Source: Rhizobium sp. BK196 (GTDB lineage Bacteria; Pseudomonadota; Alphaproteobacteria; Rhizobiales; Rhizobiaceae). Taken from it: DNA of 64,000 nt. Of this stretch, positions 43,179 to 51,610 are shown piece by piece. Positions within the stretch are counted from its first letter, which is position 1; each line of letters opens with the position of its first letter. The translations under genes were made by a program, and so were the position numbers. The stretch is taken from NCBI RefSeq assembly GCF_014193255.1, contig NZ_JACHZB010000003.1, positions 248,001 through 312,000 on the forward strand, written 5' to 3'. The notes beneath the pieces were generated by a model. It was not told where the DNA came from and did not search any database. It saw only the letters and a list, made by a program, of their open reading frames with translations.

Positions 43179-43496
43179 TCAGTGGACGGTGTGGGGCAAC
43201 CCGTCCCAGGAGGATGTCAGGTCTTCGAGTATGACGAGGAGTTTTTCGAATTCGGAAAGAACCGAATGGAATTCCTCGTTGTCCAACGAGGCGATCTGTG
43301 GAGCCTTGATCGAAAGGGATCCGATAAGTCGCTCGATCCACACGCATCGGTCTGCAGGCACATGACCGAGAATATCTTCCCGGTATTCCTGCAGGTAGTT
43401 TTGGATGCGCGCCACGAGAACACGGCGGTCGGGTGCTCCAAGCGTTGCAAGATTGCTTCGAGCCGTCTGCAGTTCAGCGATGATCGATGCCTGCAT
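43179..43496 (-). CDS. Hypothetical protein (105 residues)
   Basis: A soluble, helix-rich protein (MQASIIAELQTARSNLATL, then YLQEYREDILGHVPADRC, then NEEFHSVLSEFEKLLVILEDL). A strong GAGGGGAAA precedes the ATG at 43496, which favours this start over the longer frame. It is the third minus-strand gene after the PEBP gene, separated by about 180 bases. Not assigned to a family. Confidence 0.65.
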   Translation of the reverse strand: MQASIIAELQTARSNLATLGAPDRRVLVARIQNYLQEYREDILGHVPADRCVWIERLIGSLSIKAPQIASLDNEEFHSVLSEFEKLLVILEDLTSSWDGLPHTVH

Positions 43497-43676
43497 CTTT
43501 TTTCCCCTCGGTTTCTTCAGCCATCCCTGTGGCGGCCGAATACCACAGTCGCCAAGCTTTCGACACGGACCAAGGTCTGAAGTGACCGATGTGTGCAATC
43601 CGAGTCTCCCGGGTACTCGGCGATCTCGGCGGAAGAACGTCCGGAGGATGCACGCGGTTGGGCATCGCGAATGCGC

Positions 43677-43943
43677 CTAGTGCAGCGTACCCCAGCGCGC
43701 ATCCCATTCGACGCCTTCGCACAGTTCGATGAGGATTTCGCTGGCTCCGTGCAAATGGCTGCGGGCAATCTGAAGCGCGGCTGCCGGTTCCATCTCCTCG
43801 CCCGGAAATACACTGTCGTCCTTACCCTGGCCGGTCACCTTGCGCACGAATCCGCGTATCTCGTCGCCGGAATGATAGAGCTTGACAACCATGTCGCCCT
43901 GCTTTTCCTGACCTTCTTGGAAGTGCTTATAAATAGTCAACAT
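43677..43943 (-). CDS. Hypothetical protein (88 residues)
   Basis: A mixed alpha/beta small protein (MLTIYKHFQEGQEKQGDMVV, then GEEMEPAAALQIARSHLHGASEILIELC). GGAGG stands six bases before the ATG at 43943. The PEBP gene ends 46 bases upstream on the same strand, so both may come from the EcfG-type promoter at 44533-44557. No family recognised; similar short proteins occur in rhizobial stress-gene groups. Confidence 0.65.
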   Translation of the reverse strand: MLTIYKHFQEGQEKQGDMVVKLYHSGDEIRGFVRKVTGQGKDDSVFPGEEMEPAAALQIARSHLHGASEILIELCEGVEWDARWGTLH

Positions 43944-43989
43944 ATCCTCCGCACGGCTATCACCGAGCAAGATGGACCCCGGCTGCCGA

Positions 43990-44454
43990 TTACCTTTGTT
44001 CAAAGGTGCCGGTGAGCGAGGCCTCAGCGATCATATGCTTCTGTGCCTCTCGCCACATAGCCTGGATGCCGGCCGATGCCGGCATTGACAGAGCCGGGAC
44101 GTCGAGTGCCGCCAACTTGAAGTGATAGTGATGTATGCCGTGGCCTTTGGGCGGCTGCGGGCCGTCATAGCGGCCATTGCCAAAATCATTGTCGCAGAAA
44201 CGCAGCCCTCCGTTCGGTGCCGTGTCGCTGCTTTCCGGCAATGCATTGCGATCACCCGGTATATTGAAGACGCCCCAATGACTGAAGATTCCGTTTGGCG
44301 CATCCGGGTCTTCGACGATGAGAGCAAAGCTCCGTGTCGCGTCCGGCGCTCCGGCCCATTCAAGGCGCGGCGCGATGTTTTCGCCGAGCCGCGTGTACTT
44401 GCTTGGAATTGCGGAGCCGTCCGCGAAAGCGGAACTCTTGAGTGTGAATGACAC
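43990..44454 (-). CDS. YbhB/YbcL-family Raf-kinase-inhibitor-like (PEBP) protein
   Basis: A 154-residue PEBP protein. The ligand pocket motifs are visible as LIVEDPDAPNGIFSHWGVFNIP and the later YDGPQPPKGHGIHHYHFKLAALD, with the anion-binding Asp-Pro-Asp-Ala-Pro and the His of HHYHF. The start is a GTG at 44454 behind a strong AAGGAGG; the longer frame ignores that site. A perfect EcfG-type promoter lies about 80 bases upstream. Bacterial members are of unknown function and have no signal peptide here. Confidence 0.9.
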   Translation of the reverse strand: MSFTLKSSAFADGSAIPSKYTRLGENIAPRLEWAGAPDATRSFALIVEDPDAPNGIFSHWGVFNIPGDRNALPESSDTAPNGGLRFCDNDFGNGRYDGPQPPKGHGIHHYHFKLAALDVPALSMPASAGIQAMWREAQKHMIAEASLTGTFEQR

Positions 44455-44532
44455 GAAGACCTCCTTCTGCTGCCGGAACCGGCAATGCCTGTTCACCGGA
44501 CGATAATCCGAGGATCGCTACATGCGCGTCCC

Positions 44533-44557
44533 AACGTGGCCTAAGCGCCAAAGTTCC
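44533..44557 (-). promoter_or_regulatory. EcfG general-stress promoter of the PEBP gene
   Basis: On the minus strand GGAAC (44557-44553), 16 bases, CGTT (44536-44533): an exact consensus match. The GTG start is about 75 bases beyond the expected transcript start. Confidence 0.75.
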
Positions 44558-44586
44558 CGCCTTCACCGCGTTTGCTCGACGAATAG

Positions 44587-44611
44587 GGAACCTTTTCCGG
44601 CAGCTGTTGTT
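44587..44611 (+). promoter_or_regulatory. EcfG-like promoter facing the Pcm fusion gene
   Basis: GGAAC at 44587-44591, 16 bases, TGTT at 44608-44611 (one mismatch to CGTT). It is divergent from the exact motif 30 bases away. The leader to the ATG at 44859 would be about 240 bases, which is long. Confidence 0.5.
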
Positions 44612-44858
44612 CGAATGACGAGAAGGTTGCCTTTGCCCGCGACATCAAAGGAAAAATGCGATGCGGTCGGCATTCATCGCGTCGGCGGTCACGAAGTCCT
44701 GAAATCGAGGCGATCGACAAGAACCATATGCTCGCGGAAAGATCGTTCTTCTCGTGCTTGGGTGATCATTCGTGCCTAGATGGTCGAAGCTTCGTGTCGG
44801 ATTGCAGCTGCGGCATCTGACGATCCCATGCAGACTTGCCCGGCAAGAGAGGTCTCTC

Positions 44859-46832
44859 ATGAACCTAATCCGCAATCGCGACCGCATGGTGGAGCAGCAC
44901 ATTGTCCGCCGCGGCATTCAGGACAAAACCGTCGCCCGCGCAATGCGCACCGTACCGCGCGAGATGTTCGTCGATCCGGGCTTCGAAGAATTCGCCTATG
45001 AGGACGCGCCGCTTTCCATCGGCCAGGGCCAAACGATCTCGCAGCCTTTCATTGTAGCGCTGATGATCGAGAAGGCCGATCTCGAAGCCGGGGACAAGGT
45101 GCTCGAAGTCGGCACCGGCTCCGGCTATGCGGCCGCAGTCGTCAGCCGCATAGCAAGACATGTCTACACGGTCGAACGCCATGGAGCGCTGGCACAGCAA
45201 GCACGCGAACGCTTTGGCCGGCTCGGTTACAGCAATATCGACGTCCGCATCGGCGACGGCAGCAAGGGGTGGGCCAAGGCCGCTCCTTTCGACGCCATCA
45301 TCGTCTCGGCCGGTGCACCGGAAGTACCGCCCTCTCTGAAAGAACAGCTCGATCTTGGGGGACGATTGATCATCCCCGTCGGCCACGACGACGGACAGCG
45401 TCTCAAGCGCATCATCCGCACCGGTGCGGACGCGTTCGAAGAGGAAGATCTCGGCGGCGTATTCTTCGTTCCGTTGATCGGTGAGGATGCCTGGACCGCA
45501 ACGCATCCGCTCTACACCTCTGCCGCCCAACCCGAAAGAACACCCGCGCAAATGATCTCGGACGCGGCCGAGACATTTTCGTCTGTCGACGACGAAAGCT
45601 TCACACATCTGTTCGATCGCTTTGCCGACAGCCGGATCGTTCTTCTCGGTGAATCCACCCACGGCACGGCCGAATTCTACCGCGCACGCGCCGCCATCAG
45701 CCGGTATTTGATCGAGCGCCACGGCTTCAATCTGATCGCGGTCGAAGCCGACTGGCCCGATGCAGCCGCCATCGATCGGTTGATCGCCGGCCGAAGCCTT
45801 TCGCAAGCCCACCCCTTCGAGCGTTTTCCCGTCTGGATGTGGCACAATGAGGAATTTATCGAGTTCATCCGGTGGATGCGTGCGGAAAATATCAGGCGCC
45901 AGGCCTCGCGCATGGGTCCCATCCGTTTCTACGGGCTCGACCTCTACAACATGGCAGGGTCCATTCGCATGGTGATCGATTATCTCGAGCGCGTCAGCCC
46001 TGACGCTGCCGTGGTCGCCCGCGAACGCTACGGCTGCCTCAGCCCCTGGCAAAACAACCCTGCGACCTATGGGCGCGCGATCCTCAGCGACGCCTATAAA
46101 TCCTGTGAGGACGCCGTATCGCAACAATGCCAGGAGCTCTTGGCTCGATCTTTCAGCGAGAATGATGGCAGTGACGATGGCTTTCTTGACGCCACACAGT
46201 CGGCGAGGCTCCTGGCAGCGGCAGAGCGATATTATCGCATCATGTACTACGGCGGCTCGAAAGCCTGGAATCTGCGTGACAGCTATATGGCCGAAACGGT
46301 CGAACATCTCCTAGATTTCCACGGGCCGGCCGCTAAAATGATCGTATGGGCGCATAATTCCCACATCGGTGACGCACGCTTTGCCGAGATGGCCGCCGCT
46401 CGTGATGAACTCAATCTCGGCCAGCTCTGCCGACAGCGTTTCGACGGCATGACCAGCCTCATCGGCTGCGGGACGCATTCCGGCGAAGTTCTAGCGGCAA
46501 GCGACTGGGACGGGCAGGCTGAGAAGAAGAGGATCAATCCGGCTCTTGCAGAAAGTTACGAGCATCTGTGTCATCAAGCCGGAAAGAAATGGTTCCTCCT
46601 CGATTTCGAGCGCAACCAGGATCTGCATGCCGAGCTCATAGACCAACGGCTTCAACGTTTTATAGGTGTCATCTACAGGCCGGAAACCGAACGGATGAGC
46701 CACTACATGCTGACCTCCCTGCCCCAGCAATACGACGCTTTCGTGTGGTTCGACGAAACACATGCGTTGACGCCGCTCTACCAGCAGCAAGCAGCGGGAG
46801 GCGGTCAGGAAACCTTTCCTTTCGGCCTTTGA
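44859..46832 (+). CDS. Fusion of protein-L-isoaspartate O-methyltransferase and erythromycin esterase-like domain
   Basis: A 657-residue protein of two enzymes. Residues 1 to about 210 are a Pcm: MVEQHIVRRGIQDKTVARAM, the SAM-binding VLEVGTGSGYAAAV at 81-94 and the acceptor loop around LSIGQGQTISQP. Residues about 230-640 match erythromycin esterase EreA: LLGESTHGTAEFYRAR (Glu265, His268), VEADWPDA, FYGLDLYN and WAHNSHIGDAR. The first half repairs damaged proteins; the second would cleave a macrolide or another ester, but true substrates of this EreA branch are unknown. AGAGAGG precedes the ATG. EcfG-type motifs upstream fit a stress-repair role. Confidence 0.92.
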   Translation: MNLIRNRDRMVEQHIVRRGIQDKTVARAMRTVPREMFVDPGFEEFAYEDAPLSIGQGQTISQPFIVALMIEKADLEAGDKVLEVGTGSGYAAAVVSRIARHVYTVERHGALAQQARERFGRLGYSNIDVRIGDGSKGWAKAAPFDAIIVSAGAPEVPPSLKEQLDLGGRLIIPVGHDDGQRLKRIIRTGADAFEEEDLGGVFFVPLIGEDAWTATHPLYTSAAQPERTPAQMISDAAETFSSVDDESFTHLFDRFADSRIVLLGESTHGTAEFYRARAAISRYLIERHGFNLIAVEADWPDAAAIDRLIAGRSLSQAHPFERFPVWMWHNEEFIEFIRWMRAENIRRQASRMGPIRFYGLDLYNMAGSIRMVIDYLERVSPDAAVVARERYGCLSPWQNNPATYGRAILSDAYKSCEDAVSQQCQELLARSFSENDGSDDGFLDATQSARLLAAAERYYRIMYYGGSKAWNLRDSYMAETVEHLLDFHGPAAKMIVWAHNSHIGDARFAEMAAARDELNLGQLCRQRFDGMTSLIGCGTHSGEVLAASDWDGQAEKKRINPALAESYEHLCHQAGKKWFLLDFERNQDLHAELIDQRLQRFIGVIYRPETERMSHYMLTSLPQQYDAFVWFDETHALTPLYQQQAAGGGQETFPFGL

Positions 46833-46896
46833 GGAGTGGTAATGGCAAGCAGATGCGAGTCACGATCGATTGCCTTGCAGAGCGTGCGACGGGTCC

Positions 46897-47139
46897 TCAG
46901 CGTGATTCATCCGTCCATATGCGGCGCTCGCCGCGGTAGATGTACTTGCCCGAGCCTTGGCGGGTGTTGTCGCGGTAGTAATCTCGGCGATTGCGGTTGC
47001 GGTCGTCACCGGCGCAACGCTCGGGAAAGCGGCGGCAATCCTGGTAGTTTTGCTCGCTGACACGCGGATTTCTGGGATCGACAGCCATTGCATTACCGGC
47101 GGGCATTGCTAAAGCTAAGGCAAGGACGACCCTGATCAT
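46897..47139 (-). CDS. Small secreted basic protein
   Basis: An 80-residue frame with a signal peptide (MIRVVLALALAMPAGNAMA) and a very basic mature part (DCRRFPERCAGDDRNRNRRDYYRD). Two cysteines may form a disulphide. It is divergent from the secreted protein at 47186. The start at 47139 follows AAGAGAA. No family recognised; it may bind nucleic acid or anionic envelope polymers, which is guesswork from charge alone. Confidence 0.6.
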   Translation of the reverse strand: MIRVVLALALAMPAGNAMAVDPRNPRVSEQNYQDCRRFPERCAGDDRNRNRRDYYRDNTRQGSGKYIYRGERRIWTDESR

Positions 47140-47185
47140 TTCATTCTCTTCAATTGCTTGCATACCAGCTGCCGGAGTTTATCAC

Positions 47186-47497
47186 ATGCTGCCCAGCCGC
47201 ACACTTCTCATCGGCGTGATCGCGACGCTGGCCTCCTCGCATATGGCATTGGCAGAAAACGTCCGGTTCCGGAACGCCAAGGAAAACGAAATTCGTCAGC
47301 TTCTGAAGGGTGCCAGCGACCTGCGGAAGGCATCGAACGGCTATGAGTACCGTCAAGGCAATAAGAACGGCTACAAAATTTCTGACGGTCAGATCTGCGT
47401 TCTTTTCCCCAATAAGCAGACTGACTGCATTTCGATCAAGACGGACGGCAACGTGCTGCAGATGATCGACAACAAGGGCAATCGCATCAAGTTCTAG
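47186..47497 (+). CDS. Small secreted hypothetical protein
   Basis: A 103-residue protein with a signal peptide (MLPSRTLLIGVIATLASSHMALA). The mature part NVRFRNAKENEIRQLLKGAS...GYEYRQGNKNGYKISDGQICVLFPNKQTDCISIKTDGNVLQMIDNKGNRIKF has a beta-rich repeat-like character with two cysteines. It resembles short periplasmic proteins common in rhizobia, for which no function is known. Confidence 0.7.
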   Translation: MLPSRTLLIGVIATLASSHMALAENVRFRNAKENEIRQLLKGASDLRKASNGYEYRQGNKNGYKISDGQICVLFPNKQTDCISIKTDGNVLQMIDNKGNRIKF

Positions 47498-47560
47498 GGC
47501 TTGCCGGCTTCTGTCCTGCCAAGCAGATCGGATCCATCCAGTCGGGCCGTCCCCTTCCTC

Positions 47561-47585
47561 GGAACCATTACCCAAAAACCGCGTT
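47561..47585 (+). promoter_or_regulatory. EcfG general-stress promoter before the Omp25-like gene
   Basis: GGAAC at 47561-47565, 16 bases, CGTT at 47582-47585: an exact match. The gene starts at 47703, giving a leader of about 110 bases. Confidence 0.72.
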
Positions 47586-47702
47586 AGAAACCCATGATTT
47601 TGCGGGTGGCTTACCCGCGGCCGCGATGCGCCATGCGGTCTTTGTCCGAGGCAGTCGGATCTCAAACGAGTTTTCAGCCGGATTTTCCGGAAGGGGGAAA
47701 TC

Positions 47703-48335
47703 ATGAAATGTCACTTCGTATCCACCGCCGTCGCCAGCTTCCTCGTCAGCGGCCTCGTCGCCGGCTCGGCCATGGCGGCTGATGCCATCGATGAGATACC
47801 GGCCGCACCGGCAGCCGAGATCGCGCCGGTCTTCACGTGGAGGGGTTTCTATGCCGGTCTGGGCGGCGGGCCGACCTGGGCCAATGGCGATTTCGACGTC
47901 TTTTCCGAAGACATGAATGGTGGCCTGATCACCGGCTTCGTCGGCTATAACTGGCAGCTCGACAATAATTTCGTCTTCGGCATCGAAGGCGACATTTCCT
48001 ATAACTGGGACAAGTCCGATGTCGGCCCGTTTGAAGTCGGCCTCGAAACTGCCGGCTCCGTCCGCGCCCGGCTCGGCTATGCGATCGATCGCGCTTTGAT
48101 CTATGGCGCGGCCGGCTGGACGGGTGCACAGGTGCATATCGACGGTCCCGCCGGCGACGACAGGGATACGCTATCGGGCTGGACGATTGGCGCGGGAGTC
48201 GACTACGCCTTCACCAATAATGTCTTCGGCCGGCTGGAATATCGCTACAATGATTACGGCAGCGCCGATCTGCTCGGACTCGACGGCGACATCGACCAGC
48301 ATGTGGTAATGATCGGCGTGGGCTATAAATTCTGA
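47703..48335 (+). CDS. Omp25/RopB-like outer-membrane beta-barrel protein
   Basis: A 210-residue porin-like protein. The signal peptide (MKCHFVSTAVASFLVSGLVAGSAMAA) is followed by a linker with Pro-Ala repeats. An eight-stranded barrel begins at FTWRGFYAGLGGG and shows the family pattern GFVGYNWQLDNNFVFGIEGDISYNW, VRARLGYAIDRALIYGAAGW and the terminal VVMIGVGYKF with C-terminal Phe. It anchors in the outer membrane. GGAAGGGGGAAA precedes the ATG. An exact EcfG-type promoter upstream suggests induction under general stress. Confidence 0.93.
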   Translation: MKCHFVSTAVASFLVSGLVAGSAMAADAIDEIPAAPAAEIAPVFTWRGFYAGLGGGPTWANGDFDVFSEDMNGGLITGFVGYNWQLDNNFVFGIEGDISYNWDKSDVGPFEVGLETAGSVRARLGYAIDRALIYGAAGWTGAQVHIDGPAGDDRDTLSGWTIGAGVDYAFTNNVFGRLEYRYNDYGSADLLGLDGDIDQHVVMIGVGYKF

Positions 48336-48368
48336 AGCCTTCTGCCTTAGACTATTCGGGCTGCCAGA

Positions 48369-49037
48369 CTAAGCGGCGGACAGCGCGAGCTTGCCATCCG
48401 CCGTCACAAGCGGCTTCCAGGCGGCATAGTTGGCGATCGTGAAATGCGGCGTCTCGAAGGGCGTTGTATGGGTTTCGGTGATGACAGTGACATCGGCTCC
48501 GGCACCCTCGCCAGCGAGAATGCCCGCAACCGCATCCTCGAACACCAGGCAGCGAGCGGGATCGACGCCAAGGCGGCTTGCGCCAAGCAAATAACATTCC
48601 GGGCTCGGCTTGCCTGACGAGACTTCTTCACCGCTGACAATCATCTTAGGCATGGGAATGCGTGCGGCGGCCATGCGGCGGAGGGCCAGTTCGATCGGCG
48701 CGGAGGTGACAATCCCCCAGCGGTCCAGGGGCAGCGCATTCAGAAAGCGGATGGAACCCGGGATTTCGGCGATGCCCTCGAAATCCTCCATCTCCTCCTT
48801 CAGAAGCAGCTTTGCCTCCGCAATCGGATCGACGCCGGGAAGGCTGAGCTGGCGGATGGAGTCGGATGCACGAACGCCATGGATGGTCTTCAGAAGAACC
48901 TCAGGCTCGAAACCATGGCGAAGCGCCCATTCGCTCCAGACGCGCTCGACGACGGCGATGGAGTTCAGCACGGTGCCGTCCATATCGAAGAGGAAAGCAT
49001 CGTAGGTCTTATCGAGAACGCGATGAGAAGCGGACAA
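48369..49037 (-). CDS. HAD-family phosphatase (beta-phosphoglucomutase-like)
   Basis: A 222-residue HAD hydrolase with an alpha-helical cap. Motif I is FDMDGTVLNS with the nucleophile aspartate, motif II VTSAPIE, the motif III lysine in SSGKPSPECYL, and motif IV VFEDAVAGI. The cap and SGEEVSSGKPSPE resemble sugar-phosphate phosphatases such as GPP/2-deoxyglucose-6-phosphatase. It stands between the Omp25-like gene and the cellulose operon. Substrate unknown. Confidence 0.9.
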   Translation of the reverse strand: MSASHRVLDKTYDAFLFDMDGTVLNSIAVVERVWSEWALRHGFEPEVLLKTIHGVRASDSIRQLSLPGVDPIAEAKLLLKEEMEDFEGIAEIPGSIRFLNALPLDRWGIVTSAPIELALRRMAAARIPMPKMIVSGEEVSSGKPSPECYLLGASRLGVDPARCLVFEDAVAGILAGEGAGADVTVITETHTTPFETPHFTIANYAAWKPLVTADGKLALSAA

Positions 49038-49138
49038 AGGAAGGTTCCTTGCGAAGCGGAAAGCTGTCAGGCCTTCCGCGACTAGCCGAGCGTAGGGGCG
49101 ACGTCAATCTAAAGCATGTCGCGAAGATCGCGACGCGC

Positions 49139-51610
49139 TTAGTCATTGACCTCGGGGTGGGTAATGTTCTTCACATCCGCGAGGCCGCGTGTGGCATCAC
49201 GATTGCCGGTAGCCGCGGCAGCCTCGAAAACGCGCGTAGCGTCGCCATACATCTTCAGATTCATGTAGCTGTAGCCACGCAGCACCATGAGATCGACGCG
49301 CTCCTGCTGCAGCTGGGCGCGCTGGTCGAGATAAATGAGCGTTTCGCGATATCGGCCGCCTTCGAAGGCGGCGAGCGCGCGATCGGCAAGGATCGCCACC
49401 TGCAGTTCGGAGGCGCGGTCGCGGTTTTGCGGCGCCTTGGTAGCCGCGACCGCTGCCCTATTGGAAAGGCCGGCGCGCAGATAGGCGAGGCTCTGACCGT
49501 AGGCGGCATCCTCACGCTCCTTGCGCACAGGACTTGCGAGCGCCGCCTCGAAAGCCTTCACCGCTTCCATAGGCCTGTTGATGTCCATCAGGCACCAGCC
49601 GCGTGTCAGCGCATCGCCGGGGCTGAGGCGGGCGGGATCTATTGTGGTGGAGCAGCCGCGAATCTGGCGCGGACCGCGCTCGACCGCGACCGCCTGCATG
49701 ACCCGCGCGGGCCTTCCTGGCACAACGGACTGGGCCGGCGCAATGGGCTGGGGCTGCACTTGCGACTGCTGGGATTGAAATTGCGCCGGGGACTGAGGCT
49801 CCGGCTGGAAGGCCGCGCTGCGTTCGGTCGGCGCTGATTGGACTTGCGGTGCTGCGGGCTGAACTACCGGCTGCGACTCGGACGCAGAGCCGGGGGCCGG
49901 CAATGGAGCGTTGGTTCGGGAGCCGGCAGACTTATCGTTCAATGTGGCAATGCGGACCGAACGACCGGCCCAGAGACGCTGGATCTCGGCAACGCCGGCA
50001 TGGTCGTTCAACTGCTGGCGGGTGACGGCAAGGCCATAGGCTGAGGGTTCGTCATCCGGATTCCAGCGCAATCCCGTCTCGAACCAGCGGGCGGCCGTTT
50101 GGAACTGGTTCAACGAACGGGCATACCAGCCGAACTGCTGGGCCGTCGGCACGTATTTCTGCTGGATGATGGTGGCGGCGATGCGGCCGAGCACCTCCTC
50201 GCTCAGATCGGCCGGCGGCTGCAAGGCCATCAGATTGGCGGTCGCGGCAAGATAGGTGGCGGTCGCTTCCTTGGAATCGTCACGCCATTTATACATGACA
50301 TCCTCCGCTTCCTGCGGCGACTTGCGGGCAATCAGCGCCAGCGCCAGGCCCTGCGAGGCAACAGCGGAATCCTGTTTGGCGTGGGCGATGCGGAACCACT
50401 TCTCGGCATCCGCCTCGTTGTTCCGGCGAAGCTGATACCAGCCGAGCAGCAAGGCGTCGGAGGGCAGCCCCTGCTCTTCGGCAAGCCTCTCGACACGGGA
50501 GATATACTCGGAAGCGACATCGAGCTTGGCATCGTCGTTGCCATCGGCAACAAAGCGGCGGGCAAGATCATCGCGAAGGCTGTCGAATTCTCTGACACCG
50601 TTGGCATCTGCAGGTCTTTCGAGAGAAAGCAGCGCCTGCATCGGTCCGTAGGGCAGAAGAGCGGCAGCCTTCTGGATCGTCGCCACGCGTTCGGCCGGCT
50701 CGGTGCAGTTCTTCAGGATGTAGGTATAGGCATCCTGCCCGCGCTGCTGCCTGTTCGTCTCAATGAATGCCTCTGCGACGCGCCAGAGCACATCTATCTC
50801 AGCGCAGGTCAGCAGGCTCGGCGTCTCGGCTGCGATGTCTATGACCGTCGCATACTGCTTGAGATCGGAGGCATTGACCAGCCGAGTCCGGGACTCGGCA
50901 ACGTCCAGTCGGTCGAGCAGATCGGCTGGCGGTTGCCAGTTTTCGGCCGCCTGACGATCGGCGATCGCCTTGCGCAGTTCGGCATAACGCCCCTCCGAAT
51001 AAAGCTGCCACATATTTTCGAGTTGCCGGTCGCCGTTTTGTGGAATGGCGAGCGGATCGGCGGGCGGCACCCAATTCGGGTAGAGCGCCTGAAGGCGGGA
51101 GATTTCCGCCTGCAGACGAACCTTGTCGCCGCGGCTTGCGAAATAACGAAGGGCGCTTACATCGACAACCGGCTGCTGGCTTGCTGCCATGCCTGCCGGG
51201 GCCGGATTGGCCGGCGCTGTGGCGACACCGGCAGGGGCCGCGGGTGGCACGGTCAGCGGGACGACCGGAACCGGGGCCAACTGCTGAGACGGAGCGGTTT
51301 TCTCAGCTTGGCCTGTCTGGGGTTGGCTCGTCTGAGCTTGGCTTGTCTGGGGCAGATCCGTCTGGGCCGGGTTCCGGGGCTGATCGGCGGTATCATCCTG
51401 TGTCGCGGCCTGAATTCGTTCCGCCACGGTCTGCACATCGATCGACTGACTGGACGTGCTATCCGGCCCCTTGATGCGGCCCATCATCATGAGTTCGGGG
51501 GTCCCGCCACCGAAGCCGAAACGTTGCTGCAATGCCTCGCGGTCCTTCAGTCCGGCGATGAGGGTCGCCACCAGGACTGCTGCCGTGATCGCCACGAAAG
51601 AAGATTTCAC
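49139..51610 (-). CDS. TPR protein of the cellulose operon (in the BcsC position)
   Basis: A protein of about 823 residues. An N-terminal membrane segment (FVAITAAVLVATLIAGL) is followed by a proline- and glutamine-rich linker to about residue 130, then many helical TPR-type repeats (for example YAYGLAVTRQQLNDHAGVAEIQRLW and AEKWFRIAHAKQDSAVASQGLALALI). Unlike BcsC it lacks the C-terminal outer-membrane barrel. It probably scaffolds cellulose export through the periplasm. The GTG at 51610 overlaps the bcsZ stop by four bases; a GTG at 51616 is an alternative. It is the last gene of the operon. The name bcsK has been used for such genes but I leave it open. Confidence 0.83.
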   Translation of the reverse strand: MKSSFVAITAAVLVATLIAGLKDREALQQRFGFGGGTPELMMMGRIKGPDSTSSQSIDVQTVAERIQAATQDDTADQPRNPAQTDLPQTSQAQTSQPQTGQAEKTAPSQQLAPVPVVPLTVPPAAPAGVATAPANPAPAGMAASQQPVVDVSALRYFASRGDKVRLQAEISRLQALYPNWVPPADPLAIPQNGDRQLENMWQLYSEGRYAELRKAIADRQAAENWQPPADLLDRLDVAESRTRLVNASDLKQYATVIDIAAETPSLLTCAEIDVLWRVAEAFIETNRQQRGQDAYTYILKNCTEPAERVATIQKAAALLPYGPMQALLSLERPADANGVREFDSLRDDLARRFVADGNDDAKLDVASEYISRVERLAEEQGLPSDALLLGWYQLRRNNEADAEKWFRIAHAKQDSAVASQGLALALIARKSPQEAEDVMYKWRDDSKEATATYLAATANLMALQPPADLSEEVLGRIAATIIQQKYVPTAQQFGWYARSLNQFQTAARWFETGLRWNPDDEPSAYGLAVTRQQLNDHAGVAEIQRLWAGRSVRIATLNDKSAGSRTNAPLPAPGSASESQPVVQPAAPQVQSAPTERSAAFQPEPQSPAQFQSQQSQVQPQPIAPAQSVVPGRPARVMQAVAVERGPRQIRGCSTTIDPARLSPGDALTRGWCLMDINRPMEAVKAFEAALASPVRKEREDAAYGQSLAYLRAGLSNRAAVAATKAPQNRDRASELQVAILADRALAAFEGGRYRETLIYLDQRAQLQQERVDLMVLRGYSYMNLKMYGDATRVFEAAAATGNRDATRGLADVKNITHPEVND

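Larger units (their letters stand above)
44455..44858. other. Divergent control region with two stress promoters
   Basis: This 404-base gap between the PEBP gene (-) and the Pcm fusion (+) holds the two EcfG-type motifs at 44533-44557 and 44587-44611, back to back. The remaining 240 bases before the fusion gene show no gene. Confidence 0.6.
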
